A DNA stretch of 64,000 nucleotides from Nemertoderma westbladi (Eukaryota > Xenacoelomorpha > Nemertodermatida > Nemertodermatidae): NCBI GenBank assembly GCA_032718475.1, contig JAUCBJ010006696.1:28672-92671 (forward strand), read 5' to 3'. Shown here piece by piece: positions 1 to 10,056 of the stretch; position 1 is the first letter of the stretch; each line of letters starts with the position of its first letter. Both the position numbers and the translations under genes were made by a program. The notes beneath the pieces were generated by a model. It was given only the letters and a program-made list of their open reading frames with translations, ran no database searches and had not been told where the DNA came from.

Positions 1-1854
1 CAGCCTACAATTATCTGAACAATCTGAGCAGACTTACACGTCTTCAGCTCAATATTAACTTACATGTAAATAAAACTGACAGAAATAAGTAAGCTCCAAA
101 AGAAACAAGGGGTGTACAGTCCCTAATCTCTTAAACAGCCTACCGGTATGCAATAATCAAAATCGAATAATACTAATGTACTTATACTGGAAGTACCGGT
201 TAGTACAGTTGGGCCTACAGACCTACAGAAGTACCGGTTCAGGTTTACCGGTCGACCGGTACTTTCAACTTTATTGCTTACTGCAATAAAGTCCATGACT
301 GTTATTGTACGCGCTTTTGAAGACCTTCAGCAGTTTAACCTGCCAAAATTTATATGTCTTTTGGTTTACAAATATACTTTAGAAGATGACAAATATTTAA
401 TACCAATAAACACAACATTAGCAGAAGCCAGCCTAGTGCGCGTCCATTCACCCGCTGGATAATCCCGGGAGACTGGATTCTGAGGGCTTAAATTATTATT
501 GCAGTGAAGCTTACGGTATTGTATTATTCGATTGATCGTTAATAATTAATTTCTGACTAATATTATTTACTTTCGGAAAATATTAACAGTTCCTTTAGGA
601 CGTGGCGCTCTATCTAAGTAAACAGAGATATGACTTATACTAATCACAACGGTAAGTCGGTAAGGCTTAAGATTCACGTATGAGGCGCATTCTTTAGGAA
701 ATGCTTAGTTATCAATCACAATCATGCACACTACCGGTAACACACAATACTGCTCACTAATTTGCCGACCGTCAATGAATTTTATCATATATAAAGAGAA
801 TAGCAACGGACCAATGTAGTGCTTATCAAATAGCATTAAATCCACTACAAACCACAACAATATAAGTCGCAATCGCTATATATAACCCGTCTCTCTAACC
901 TGTAGTGTATCAAGAAAATTGGGAAATTTGGGTTCTTTATATATGTTCTCCAAATAATATTCAACCAAAACACAACAGTAAATAGCAGTATAATAATGTA
1001 ATAACAACAAGTATTGAATTGTGAATGGTTTGATTTGATTTGCATTGATATATGAATTGAGTTGGATTGAATTGAATTGATAACAGTCATACGCTCTATA
1101 ATTTAAGCCTACTAATGTTTCTTCTAAAAGTATGAAACGAATTGATTCTAGAGCCGTTGTTCCTGGCCTAGACAGCAATAACAACAAAGTATCAAGAAAA
1201 AACTGTAAGACTGAACAGTGAACACTCTCCTTATGATCGGCCGAAAAGCTACACGTCGACAGGAAAAATCGCTCTGATTGGCTCAAGCCAAACAAAGAAC
1301 CATGCGTCCAATGGCTGTTTCCATGTCAGCAACCAGCTGTTAGATGTCGTAATATGAATCATCACGGCTAAGCTGTGAAAGGTATTTGGTGCATTGCAGG
1401 TTTTTTGCCTTACCATGTCCGCTAAAACACGTATATAGCAGAATGACTTTTATGTCCGTTAAAACACCTGTAACGGTACCTTGCGGGCGAGGGGAATATA
1501 TATACAGTTAGAGAACCTTTTTTAGAGTATTCCAGCGCCTGGGGGGAAACTGGATTGCGAAGCAAAAGGGCCAGTTATATCCCACAGAAGCTTTTACAGC
1601 CTGCAGCGGAAGCAAATACATGCAAATTTCGAATGCCCATATCTCAGCTATTTCCCAACCAAATTCAAATATTTTCACAGATTTGGAATCCTTGTATGGC
1701 CAGGTTGAAGAATAACTATGGTGTAACTGGTGCAACATCGACGGAGACACTTGTTTTAAACGTTTGTAGCTAAAGAACGAAAGCGAAAAAAATTCTGGCT
1801 CACCCAGCAAGGAGGAGGGAGGAGGTGAAACTAACTTTGTTTCAAATTTCATGC
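1..1854. other. Gene-free AT-rich DNA
   Basis: I see no convincing coding exon. The stretch has many ACCGGT words in the first 300 bases and a run of GAATT/GGATT words near 1040-1080. Two near-identical 17-base phrases around 1416 and 1452 contain ATGTCCG and TAAAACAC. Around 1541-1560 a G run followed by AAACTGGATTGCG resembles the end of the poly-G MITE family described at 9515. Confidence 0.5.
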
Positions 1855-2214
1855 AATCTCATTAAGATTTGTAAAAAATTTGGGGGGTGGGGGGGGTGGG
1901 TGGTCCATGTATCAGAATAACGACACTATATTCCTGGACATGGTGTATATTGTACAAAATAATCCCGTTAACAGAATAAATACGCCTTTAATTTTTACAG
2001 GTATTGAAAATCACCCACCTAAATTATGTTGTATATTACATCCAATCAACCACCTTTAATATAATTTAACCAATGGGCAACAGATTCTAGAATTTAATCG
2101 TCATTATAAATAACAAAAACGTCGATAAAACTTGTCATACGCAAAACACTCATGATTTAAATTGCAACAAAGTTTTATTAGGATAAATAAATAATAGAAA
2201 CAGTACTGGTGATT
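1855..2214 (+). repeat. Duplicated upstream block, copy A
   Basis: This block recurs in diverged form at 3170-3544, about 1.3 kb downstream in the same orientation. Shared phrases in the same order include AATCCCGTTAACAGAAT, CTTTAATATAATTTAAC, GATAAAACTTGTCATAC and AATAATAGAAACAGT. The basic-protein reading frame starts 17 bases after copy A, so the block may carry its promoter or 5' UTR. The left part (about 1870-1945) ends in ACATGGTG followed by TATA and matches one terminus of the foldback element at 60120-61178. Confidence 0.75.
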
Positions 2215-3169
2215 AGGTTCCATTGCTGTGATGGCTTACAATGATAGTGAATATGGCGTGTTGGGTGAGGATGAGTTACTGAGTTGGGCCTTAGAGGAAG
2301 ATAGAAAGAAGGATATTGTGAGTAGATCAACCAGCAGAAAAGATTGGAGAAACTGAGACGAAAGAAACGGAAGGGAAGTAAGAAAGGAAAGAAGAAGGGA
2401 AAGAAGAGCAGGTCTAGGAGTCGCCGAGGTAAAGGAAGTCGGTCTAGAAGTCGTAGAGGAAAGGGGAAGAAAGGAAAGAAGATGAAGGGAAGATCGAAAA
2501 GTCGGGGGAAGAAAAGAGTAGGGAAGTCTCGATCAAGCGTCCTTGGAAGAAGAGCCGATGGGAAAAGTCTTGCCAGTCAGGGAAAACTTGATCCGTGCAG
2601 CAAGTTTATGAAGAAGTTGGCAAAGGAAGAAATGAAACTGAACTAATTAATCCTGTAAACTGTAAATTTTCCTGCCTCGCGGTCAACTATTTTATCGATA
2701 TAAAGCATCTTAATTCATTAAATAATATATTCATAGTAACGGTCCTACTGTTATCTGTCAATTACTTTACCTTTCATGCAATATATAAATCCTACATGCC
2801 CATAACTAAAGAAATAAATTTTCTCAAGAAATTCCAGAAACATGTTGTATTTCTAAAACTGCTTGTAAGCCAACATATTATTATGATGTTAACTTTACTT
2901 CACCGTAGAAGTCGCCCATAGCTATTTATCACCAAATTTCAAACGTTTTGACCTATTTTGAATTCTTGTAATGTCTCTTTCAATTGGTCGGGTCCACCAA
3001 ATAACGGAAATGATCTCTAATAATTGTTTTGCGACGGTGCAATAGCGATAAAGATACTATTCAAATGCTTGTACTGTAGTACCAAAAGTTAAAAAAAACC
3101 AAAATCTTGATGCACCTAGGTTAAAATCCGAAAATAGGAAAGCCGAACTATTTTGTTTCTGTCGATTCG
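2215..3169. other. Spacer between duplicated blocks
   Basis: Apart from the basic-protein reading frame this stretch is AT-rich and shows no further gene. The tail after 2646 probably includes the 3' UTR of that gene. Confidence 0.4.
2231..2646 (+). CDS. Lys/Arg-rich basic protein, frame broken
   Basis: An ATG at 2231 opens an acidic N-terminus (starting MAYNDSEYG, then EDELLSWALEEDRKKD) that stops at 2345-2347. A different frame from about 2335 to 2646 encodes roughly 100 residues made mostly of Lys, Arg, Gly and Ser, with repeated SRSRRGKG and KKGKK blocks, and ends in KLAKEEMKLN. The two halves look like one protein: an acidic leader joined to a protamine-like or linker-histone-tail-like basic domain. 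That composition is typical of sperm nuclear basic proteins and some RNA-binding proteins, but I recognise no specific family. The frames rejoin if 17 or 20 bases starting GTGAGT and ending CAG at 2318 are skipped, or after a one-base indel. It may be a pseudogene, a sequence error, or a spliced gene with an implausibly small intron. Confidence 0.5.
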
Positions 3170-3544
3170 ATATTAAAGATTTGTAGAAGAACAAGGGAAA
3201 GGGGAGTGTCACTGAATTACGACACTATTATTCTGGGACCTGGTGTATTTCCATTATATTTCAGGTTATAGTGAATAAGGGAGGAAAAGAATCCCGTTAA
3301 CAGAATTAATACCCATTTAATTTTTTACAGGTACAGCAAATTACCTATCAAACTTAAAAATTGTATACTATAGCCAATCAACGACCTTTAATATAATTTA
3401 ACCCATCAGTAACAAATTCTAGAATTTAATCTTCATAATATATCAATGACAATCTTCGATAAAACTTGTCATACACAAAACCCTCATGATTTAAGTTGCC
3501 ACAAAGTTTTAATAGGATAATTAAATAATAGAAACAGTTCTGGT
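3170..3544 (+). repeat. Duplicated upstream block, copy B
   Basis: This is the second diverged copy of the block at 1855-2214, in the same orientation. It keeps the same ordered phrases, but the poly-G stretch is degraded and about 20 bases are inserted near 3260-3285. No basic-protein frame follows it, so the downstream gene was either not duplicated or has been lost. Confidence 0.75.
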
Positions 3545-3547
3545 GAA

Positions 3548-3601
3548 TTGAGGGCAAAATGCCCTCAGGGCAAGATGCCCTCAGGGTAAAATGCCCCCAC
3601 G
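3548..3601. repeat. Short tandem self-complementary repeat
   Basis: Three imperfect copies of about 16 bases occur in tandem, each built on GGGCAAAATGCCC or GGGCAAGATGCCC. Each copy is itself nearly palindromic (GGGCA...TGCCC). The array directly follows duplicated block B. Confidence 0.7.
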
Positions 3602-4304
3602 AATTTTGAAATAGCATGCTTTCTATGAAATTTATTTAATTTTGTCCTAGTTTTATTAATGTTTTGTCTTTGACAGTATTGTGGGCTTCCGTAAGGTAAA
3701 GTATCAGCAAAAGGGAGCCCAAGAAATGATATATTTTACAATTGCAGCCACTATATTATTACTTCAAGCAAGTTGCCTTGTTACATGAGTTAACAAGGTG
3801 TTGCAAACTGTATGTTAGAGGTATTTTTGATGAGAGCATAGCGGAGAGATGTTTCTATTTCGACCCAGCTATGGAGATTAGTTTTCTGGTTTACAACCGG
3901 TATTTAAATAGCGCCTTGAGATAAATTTTCCTCCTAATTGTAGCATCACGGCTTCATTTAATTGCTGGTTGTTGGAATATTTGCTATGGGCAGTGACCAT
4001 GGCTACTAAACTCATTGCCGTTGCCATTGGTGGGATTTTAAGTAGGAAGTACAGTAAGGCGCTTAAATTAATGTACACCGCTGCTGGCGTCATCACCTGC
4101 CAACAGTGGTGAGTAGTAAATAATAAAAAAATCACCGTGAGCTATTGTTGATTAACAACCTTCTTCTAAGATAAAGAGAAAGTAGTTAGTAGGCCTCTTA
4201 CTTTTGTGATAAATCCTTTCACAAATTACGAATTCCTTGTATACTAAAAGGTGTGGCCAGAAGCAATTTATTCCATTTTAACCATAGCGTACCAAAGCAA
4301 ATTT

Positions 4305-4408
4305 CAATTAGGCCAAATTAGGTCAAAAATTATGTTGCGATAATGATTACGGTGGCAGATAAGGTGGATTGAGCCGCCCCCATGGAGTGCAAAGGTATGA
4401 AAGGCGTA
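4305..4408 (+). repeat. Direct repeat, copy 1
   Basis: This stretch is near-identical to 5158-5252: both run from an ATTTCAATT phrase through GCCAAAAATTATG-type sequence to GGTGGATTGAGCCGCCCC and ATGGAGTGCAAAGGTATG. The copies are about 850 bp apart. No coding frame is conserved. Confidence 0.75.
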
Positions 4409-5157
4409 AATTGTTTCATTGTTTTTTTTATCTTTACACCCCTCCTGGTCGGGGTAACTAAATATGTTAATAATATTGGTAAGTATAGCTCAACAAAATC
4501 AATACAGGTCCCAGGTAGGTAAACATAGATAATAGTGACTGGTTAGAGTTAATTATAAGGAGCACATGAAGTACAGTTACTGTCCTGTACAGCCAACGTA
4601 GCGGGTTGTGAATTTGAGGGACAGAGGGCGCATGATACGCGTGATAGCGCAGCGGTGGGAGCAGACACTGAGGCAGAAACGGCAGATGCAGTTATTGGTT
4701 AGAGGTTAAAATTTATTTTACTCACTGACCCCGGGGTGATGTTATTTACAACCTTTTTGCACCATTAACCCTTTGCTTACCAACACTTCAAAAAGGCAAC
4801 ACACTGCCGTCTTAGAATTGTATATAACTCAGGACAAAGTTCTTTAAGGCGGCAGTGTCAGTGTGCCGCCTTCAGATAATTATAATTAGCCCCAGGGCGG
4901 CAGAGTGCCGCATTAACATATTTTGTTTGTTTACATACTTTAATATTGGGAAGGAAAAACTAACTTAACTAGAAAAGTTAATTTAATAAATATTCAGTGA
5001 ATGGTTTCCTATTGGATTGAAGGGTACTTTAAATTACCTTCATAATTAAGTTTTTTAAGTCTGTTAGTCTAGGAATGGGGGGGGGGGGGGGGGTGTTCTT
5101 AAATAACAAATTCACCTCAACTTGTCACAATTTTCATCACTTATAAATCACATGAAA

Positions 5158-5252
5158 TTAAATTTCAATTTAGCCAAAAATTATGCTGCAAATGATTAAG
5201 GTGGCAGATTAAGGTGGATTGAGCCGCCCCCATGGAGTGCAAAGGTATGAAA
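5158..5252 (+). repeat. Direct repeat, copy 2
   Basis: Partner of 4305-4408, in the same orientation. It lies between two long G runs (about 5079 and 5281). Confidence 0.75.
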
Positions 5253-6002
5253 GATTTACAAATTTCGAAAATGGCAAGAGGGGGGGGGGGGGGGCACTGT
5301 GTCGCCTTGATTAAATTTATTTTCCTTTGTCCTTGGTAGGTAAAATCTATATAATTATCTTTGGTACGCAATGGTTAATAGCATTAACTCTTATTATTTA
5401 ACTTCGTCCTATTCCTTATTATATGCGACGTTACATTGCATCACATCTCTCTCTCTATGGTAATGTCTTGTCTGAGTTTGTGGAGCGGCTGGAAAACGGA
5501 CCCACCGCTGCCCAAATACGAGGGCGAGGTGGGGGGGGGGGGGGGGGGGGGCTGGTAATGACTTGAGAAAATCGACGCAATACTCCCATCAGGATTCGGG
5601 ATGTGGTGCACTTCAACCTCATATTATATCTCGCCTTTCGATTGGATGGCATTGCGCTGTTTGTGATGTTGCATCAGTTCAGTAGTAACATCAAAAATTA
5701 CCAACATTACTGTATGGTAGCGTACCGGTATAAGGTCAGCATGTCAGCAATAAATTACTGCTTTCGTTTTAATTTGTTTCAGTTTTCCGTAGTACTGTAG
5801 TATTGTACCGGTAAGGGTCATTTTTTATAATATGAATGGGATTGTTTTTCCAGGTTGCTATATTATGATATGAGGTACGCCTATGATTTTAGAACTGCCC
5901 ATTCGTAACAACTTCCACCTTGTGTAGACCTAATTAGAAATGTCACCCTACATGAAGGAGTAGTCGACTGGTTTATTAGGGCGTAATTAAATAGTATGAT
6001 TT

Positions 6003-7535
6003 ATGGCGATCTCTGCTAGTCGTGGCTCCCCTGGAGATTGTAAATGCCAATGCCACGGCAGTCAAAACCAACTGAACCACGGGTGGGGATTGGAGAGGTC
6101 CCACTTAAACAACAATAACAACTTTCAATGTATCAACTGTCGCCGGAAGTTACGGAAACTGAAACAGAAACAACTATCTTTTCTGTATTTCCTAACCTCG
6201 GTGCTGGTGGCACTACTCGTGTCGGCCGTGCTGTGGTTTATTTACATGTGTCCTTCGACCACCCAATCGGAGAAGAATGATAAGATAATATCGATATGCG
6301 ACCGCTGTATCAAGGCGAACTGTCGTGGCGACGCTTGGATGCGACCTGGCTGTGAGGAGTGTTTGGCCACCGTCTGCGATGACCCTTTGATCACTGGATC
6401 CGCCGTGGATGGGCCCCGCTCGCAACGGGGCTACGGAATCAACTACGTTAAGTCCCCGAGTGGCGAGATGGTACTAGTCGGACTTGTGAAGATGTCGTCG
6501 CGTTTCAACCAAGCCTCTGGGGAACCTCGCAACGGGGACATCGTGTGGGTTGACAATGAATTGAAGAACGCCCGGGAGAACATCGTCAACGAAATTTGGA
6601 AGTTGGTAAACATGCATTCACGATGCAGTTGGGACAGCATCCCCCTGCGGAACCTACTCCACTCAACCTTCGACGATATTTACGCGAAGGTTGACCAGCG
6701 GTTCCCACGGGCTCAGAAGCGGGTCGCTTACCTTCGGGACGACCTAATCCTACAAGCTCGCGACATCTGCTACATGATACACATCGGGAACTCTTCCCAG
6801 TTCGATAACATGCTGGTCCAGCGCGGAGACTTCGAGCGCGCTAAGACCGCGCACACGCGCGAGATGGAACGCGTGCGGTTGGAGATCGCGCGACTGGAGT
6901 CGGCGGTCTCCACGGCGACGAGGCACATCGGGGAGTTAGACGGCCGACTCCGGCTGGTCGCCCTGGACGGAGTCGGACTCCCGGACTTCGGGTTGGCGTC
7001 CATCGGCGCGCGAGTGGTCGCCACTCCGGGGACCCACCCCCACCGGTTCGAGACGGGCCGCGTCTCCGTCTGGGGCCTCCCCGTGGCCCTCTACTCCCGG
7101 GAGAACTCCCCCGAGGCGGTCCTCACGCCCGGCGCGCTCCCCGGACAGTGCTGGACCTTCTCCGGGAGCCACGGCTCCGTCGAGGTCCAACTGGCTCGTT
7201 CCGTCCGGGTGCGGTCCGTCTCGATCGAGAACGCGCCCGTCGCGCTGCTCCCGGGCCGCGGCGCGCTGCTCCACGCCCCCCGGGAGTTCGAGGTCTACGG
7301 CTACGCGCGCTACAAGCAGCCGCGCAACGAACACGCGCCGTTGGGCCGCTTCCTCTACTCGACGGCCTTGGACGCCGCCGCTCTGCAGACCTTCGATACC
7401 ATAGCAACCGTGACCCCCTTCAGATTCGTGCGGTTCGACTTCCTTAACAACCACGGCGGTCTCGAGTTCACCAGTGTCTACAGAGTCCGTATCCATGGCG
7501 ACGCCGTGGAGGACATGGGTCCAGTTAACGAATAA
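6003..7535 (+). CDS. SUN-domain nuclear envelope protein
   Basis: A 510-residue protein in one uninterrupted exon. It has a cysteine-rich N-terminus (CKCQC, CINC), a membrane segment at about residues 58-82, a second Cys cluster (CDRC, CEEC) just after it, a short helical stretch near 275-312, and a SUN domain from about 326 to the end. SUN hallmarks are visible: GQCW at 381-384 with the cysteine that in this family bonds to KASH peptides, a GSHGSVEVQL strand, REFEVYG, and the closing YRVRIHG. SUN proteins span the inner nuclear membrane and bind KASH proteins in the lumen to form the LINC bridge. The length fits the short SUN3/SPAG4/SUN5 group better than SUN1/2. The 3' half, about 6830-7380, is far richer in G+C than the surroundings. 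Lack of introns suggests a retrocopy or a naturally single-exon gene. A possible AATAAA signal lies at about 7929. Confidence 0.9.
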   Translation: MAISASRGSPGDCKCQCHGSQNQLNHGWGLERSHLNNNNNFQCINCRRKLRKLKQKQLSFLYFLTSVLVALLVSAVLWFIYMCPSTTQSEKNDKIISICDRCIKANCRGDAWMRPGCEECLATVCDDPLITGSAVDGPRSQRGYGINYVKSPSGEMVLVGLVKMSSRFNQASGEPRNGDIVWVDNELKNARENIVNEIWKLVNMHSRCSWDSIPLRNLLHSTFDDIYAKVDQRFPRAQKRVAYLRDDLILQARDICYMIHIGNSSQFDNMLVQRGDFERAKTAHTREMERVRLEIARLESAVSTATRHIGELDGRLRLVALDGVGLPDFGLASIGARVVATPGTHPHRFETGRVSVWGLPVALYSRENSPEAVLTPGALPGQCWTFSGSHGSVEVQLARSVRVRSVSIENAPVALLPGRGALLHAPREFEVYGYARYKQPRNEHAPLGRFLYSTALDAAALQTFDTIATVTPFRFVRFDFLNNHGGLEFTSVYRVRIHGDAVEDMGPVNE

Positions 7536-7576
7536 TCGCGGGTCTGGAATTCAGTTTCATAACTGCGTCTGTACAG

Positions 7577-7730
7577 TATGTCGCTCTGTCTGTCTGTCTA
7601 TTTCCCGCCTGTCTGTTGTATATCTGACTGTATTTCTGTCTGTCTGTCTGTTTGTTTGTCTGTCTGTTTTTCTGTCTTTCTGTCTGTTTTTCTGTCTTTC
7701 TGTCTGTCTTTCTGTCTGTATTATAAAGTC
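7577..7730 (+). repeat. (TCTG)n microsatellite
   Basis: An interrupted tetranucleotide array of TCTG/TGTC units lies in the probable 3' UTR of the SUN gene. The same motif recurs in the modular array at 41395-42335. Confidence 0.9.
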
Positions 7731-8756
7731 TGACTTTCCCCCTTATAATTTTGTAATTGTAGTTGATAAATATTATATTTTTCTATTAATTTTTCTGCGC
7801 AGTTTATTTATGATTTTTTGTTGCTTTTTTGTAAGAATTTATAGAAACTTTTTGTATTTATTTGAAGAGCGTTTAATTAATTTATCTAACAAGATATATT
7901 GAATAAGAAGTGCCTTAAGTAAGTTATAATAAATTATACATTATTACTTAATTATCCCGAATTAACTTAAGAAACTAACATGTTTTGATTTATCGATATA
8001 TCTTCCTTCCCCTTTATGTTTTACTTTTGTGACACTGATATGATTCCTTTTCGTTGTTCTTCGTCCAGCGTCTCGGCGTATGTGTTACATGTCCCATAGA
8101 CTACAATTAGTAAATAATTATTTGCTTTACTTGTTCCGAAACTTACATCATTTCCAAAAGTGAGGATTTCAATTTTTGTTGATTTTATCCAATAATTTAT
8201 AAGGATTTTCCATTCCAAATATTAATCGTTACTGATAAATCTATTCGGTATTACTTTGTAGACTTCATTATGTTATGAGCTCAAGTGCAATATCTACAAC
8301 TTGGTCCGCACGCACGTAATATTAATGTGCAATATGTGTATATGTGCAATCTCTACAATGCGACTACAGTCAGTAATATATTTTTTATCGTGAGCTGCAT
8401 TATATCTATAGTTTTTTTTTAAATATGGTATTTTTAATATTATATAACTGCTGACAACGTTTTTGTGTGAAATTTAGCTGCGGGTGGATTTTGGCTTATT
8501 TTGGTTTTTATATTGAGACTCAATAAATGTTCACTAAAATATTATTATCATTCAGTATCAAATAATCAAATATTCACTATATTATTACGTGTTGGCGAGA
8601 CTAAAATACTAAAGTTTCAATTTAATTTTAACTAGTAATGAACAGCTGGCCTTTTTATACACTTCATTACAATTTCTACTAATATAATATAATTAATTTC
8701 GCAATCGGTATCTGTAATATCTAACAATTCAATATTTATGAAATAACGTTAATGGA
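7731..8756. other. AT-rich intergenic DNA
   Basis: No exon, RNA gene or element end is recognisable. It probably includes the end of the SUN transcript near 7930 and otherwise consists of AT-rich sequence with scattered GTGCAATAT phrases near 8288-8350. Confidence 0.5.
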
Positions 8757-9126
8757 GTTATTTACCTATTGAGGCAAAGGAGCAGGTTCCAGAGGCGGGT
8801 TTTTCTAACCAAAACAATACACGATCACGTACCTATTGGGGGAAAGGAGCAGGTTACATAGAAGGGCTATTCTAACCAAAACAATAAACTTTACGTATTG
8901 GGGGAAAGGAGCAGGTTACAGAGGCGGGCTTTTCTAACCAAAACAACAAACGGTCACTTTACCAATTGGGGGGAAGGAGCAGGTTACAGAGGCGGGCTTT
9001 TCTAACCAAAACAACAAACGGTCACTTTACCAATTGGGGGGAAGGAGCAGGTTACAGAGGCGGGCTTTTCAAACCAAAACAATAAACGATCACAATTACC
9101 AATTGAGGGAAAGTAGCAGGTTAGCA
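8757..9126 (+). repeat. 66-bp minisatellite derived from a MITE
   Basis: About five and a half tandem copies of a 61-69 bp unit containing GGAGCAGGTTACAGAGGCGG and CTAACCAAAACAA. Two adjacent copies (from about 8961 and 9029) are practically identical, while the outer ones have diverged. The same core in reverse orientation forms the middle of the MITE at 9515-9773, so the array looks like a tandemly amplified piece of that MITE. Confidence 0.85.
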
Positions 9127-9477
9127 CAAATATTTAATGATAATTTCTAATTTCTGTAACAGTTTGAACCTGAACCTGGTAACAAACAAGAGTAAATTAC
9201 CATCCCTCCAAACAAACTAAGGATACCAACAGAGTCAACCGAATAACAGAGAGAGAGAGTGAAAAAATATTGTCGTTTCTGCTATTATATAGTTTAAGAG
9301 TTGACCTTTGTAATTACTTATTACCATAAGGAAACTGAGCAATGTAATTGGCTGTAATAATAACAGCATTAATAATCGGATGCAGGGTCAATCAGGGGAC
9401 GGCTTCTGCTGAATTGGTATGTCGAATAGAGTGTATCAAAATATATTGGCGTTGCCACTGCACATACTATGTGTATA
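9127..9477. other. Unassigned spacer
   Basis: No exon is recognisable. It contains a short GAGA tract near 9248 and then ordinary AT-rich sequence up to the first MITE terminus. Confidence 0.4.
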
Positions 9478-10056
9478 AAGCCCCGTTCACATCCAACGGT
9501 GCGTGAGCGGTAAACAGATAGGGGGGGGGGGGGGGGGTGGGGGGGAACTGGACGCAATAAAAATTCATCCATTTCCAGGGGAAATTCGACGCAAATAACA
9601 GCTGATAACTCTCAATAATAAGACTGTAACCTGTTCTATTGTGTTTAGTTATTGTTTTGGTTAAAATAACGTACCACTGTAACCTGCTCCTTTCCATACA
9701 TTGAGAATTTAACATTGAGGCGGGATATTAATTCGCCAAGGCGGGTTTTGCGTCGAGTTTCCCCCCCTGTCTCGCGGTAAAGTAGTCTAGCGGTATTAAA
9801 GCGGTAAGCCAGCGGTACACTACCCGGAGACCGTTAACACCCAACGGTACCGTTGCGGTAACTGATTGTTTATCTGTCGACTGTGAATTCAACAGGAAAT
9901 TTACATTAATTGTTTTAACATTGTTTAAATGGGCTGCGGTAAACCGCGCGGTTTAGCGCCCAACTACCTGTTTGGTCGTTCACAGTCAGCGGTGTACTGC
10001 TGGCCCTGTGGTACACCGCGCGGTGTACCGTTCCGTTGGATGTGATCGGGCCTACG
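9478..10056. mobile_element. Outer MITE with 21-bp inverted ends
   Basis: The left end (about 9479) reads CCCGTTCACATCCAACGG and the right end (about 10030-10052) is its near-perfect reverse complement. The interior is rich in GCGGTA phrases and holds two perfect palindromes, one of 16 bp at 9940-9955 and GGTACACCGCGCGGTGTACC at 10010-10029. No coding capacity is seen. A second MITE (9515-9773) is inserted close to its left end. The terminal sequence is reminiscent of hAT-type MITEs, but I did not find a target duplication for this outer element. Confidence 0.65.
9515..9773. mobile_element. Inserted poly-G MITE, hAT-like
   Basis: A 259-bp element flanked by an exact 8-bp duplication GCGGTAAA (9507-9514 and 9774-9781). 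Its ends are inverted: CAGATAG plus a long G run plus AACTGGACGCAA on the left, TTGCGTCGAG plus TTTCCCCCCC and TGTCTC on the right. An 8-bp target duplication is the usual signature of the hAT superfamily. It has no ORF, so it is non-autonomous. Related copies lie at 57003-57265 and 59862-60098. Confidence 0.8.

Larger units (their letters stand above)
3602..6002. other. Intergenic DNA before the SUN gene
   Basis: No exon is supported. The stretch holds three long G runs (near 5079, 5281 and 5531), a stem of nine base pairs at 4846-4854/4864-4872 (AAGGCGGCA against TGCCGCCTT) with a related GGCGGCA...TGCCGC copy near 4907, and a duplicated block listed separately. TTAACCCTTTGCTTACC at about 4765 resembles piggyBac-type termini, but no partner end is visible. 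Confidence 0.5.

Noticed and set aside
845-1295. Open frames on the minus strand near the left edge
   Set aside because: Two overlapping frames of random character with no motif and no conserved start or splice signals.
2318-2337. A true 17-20 base intron in the basic-protein gene
   Set aside because: Far below the minimum intron size known to be spliced in animals. Kept only as a curiosity in the findings.
3742-4135. Possible membrane-protein exons before the SUN gene
   Set aside because: Short hydrophobic frames on opposite strands without recognisable family or splice structure.
6936-7496. Long open frames on the opposite strand and in other frames of the SUN gene
   Set aside because: They arise because the region is GC-rich and has few stops. 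They have low-complexity Arg/Pro/Gly content and no domain, while the + strand frame has a full SUN domain.
7474-7902. Reading frame through the TCTG tract after the SUN gene
   Set aside because: It is a translated microsatellite overlapping the end of the SUN ORF in another frame.
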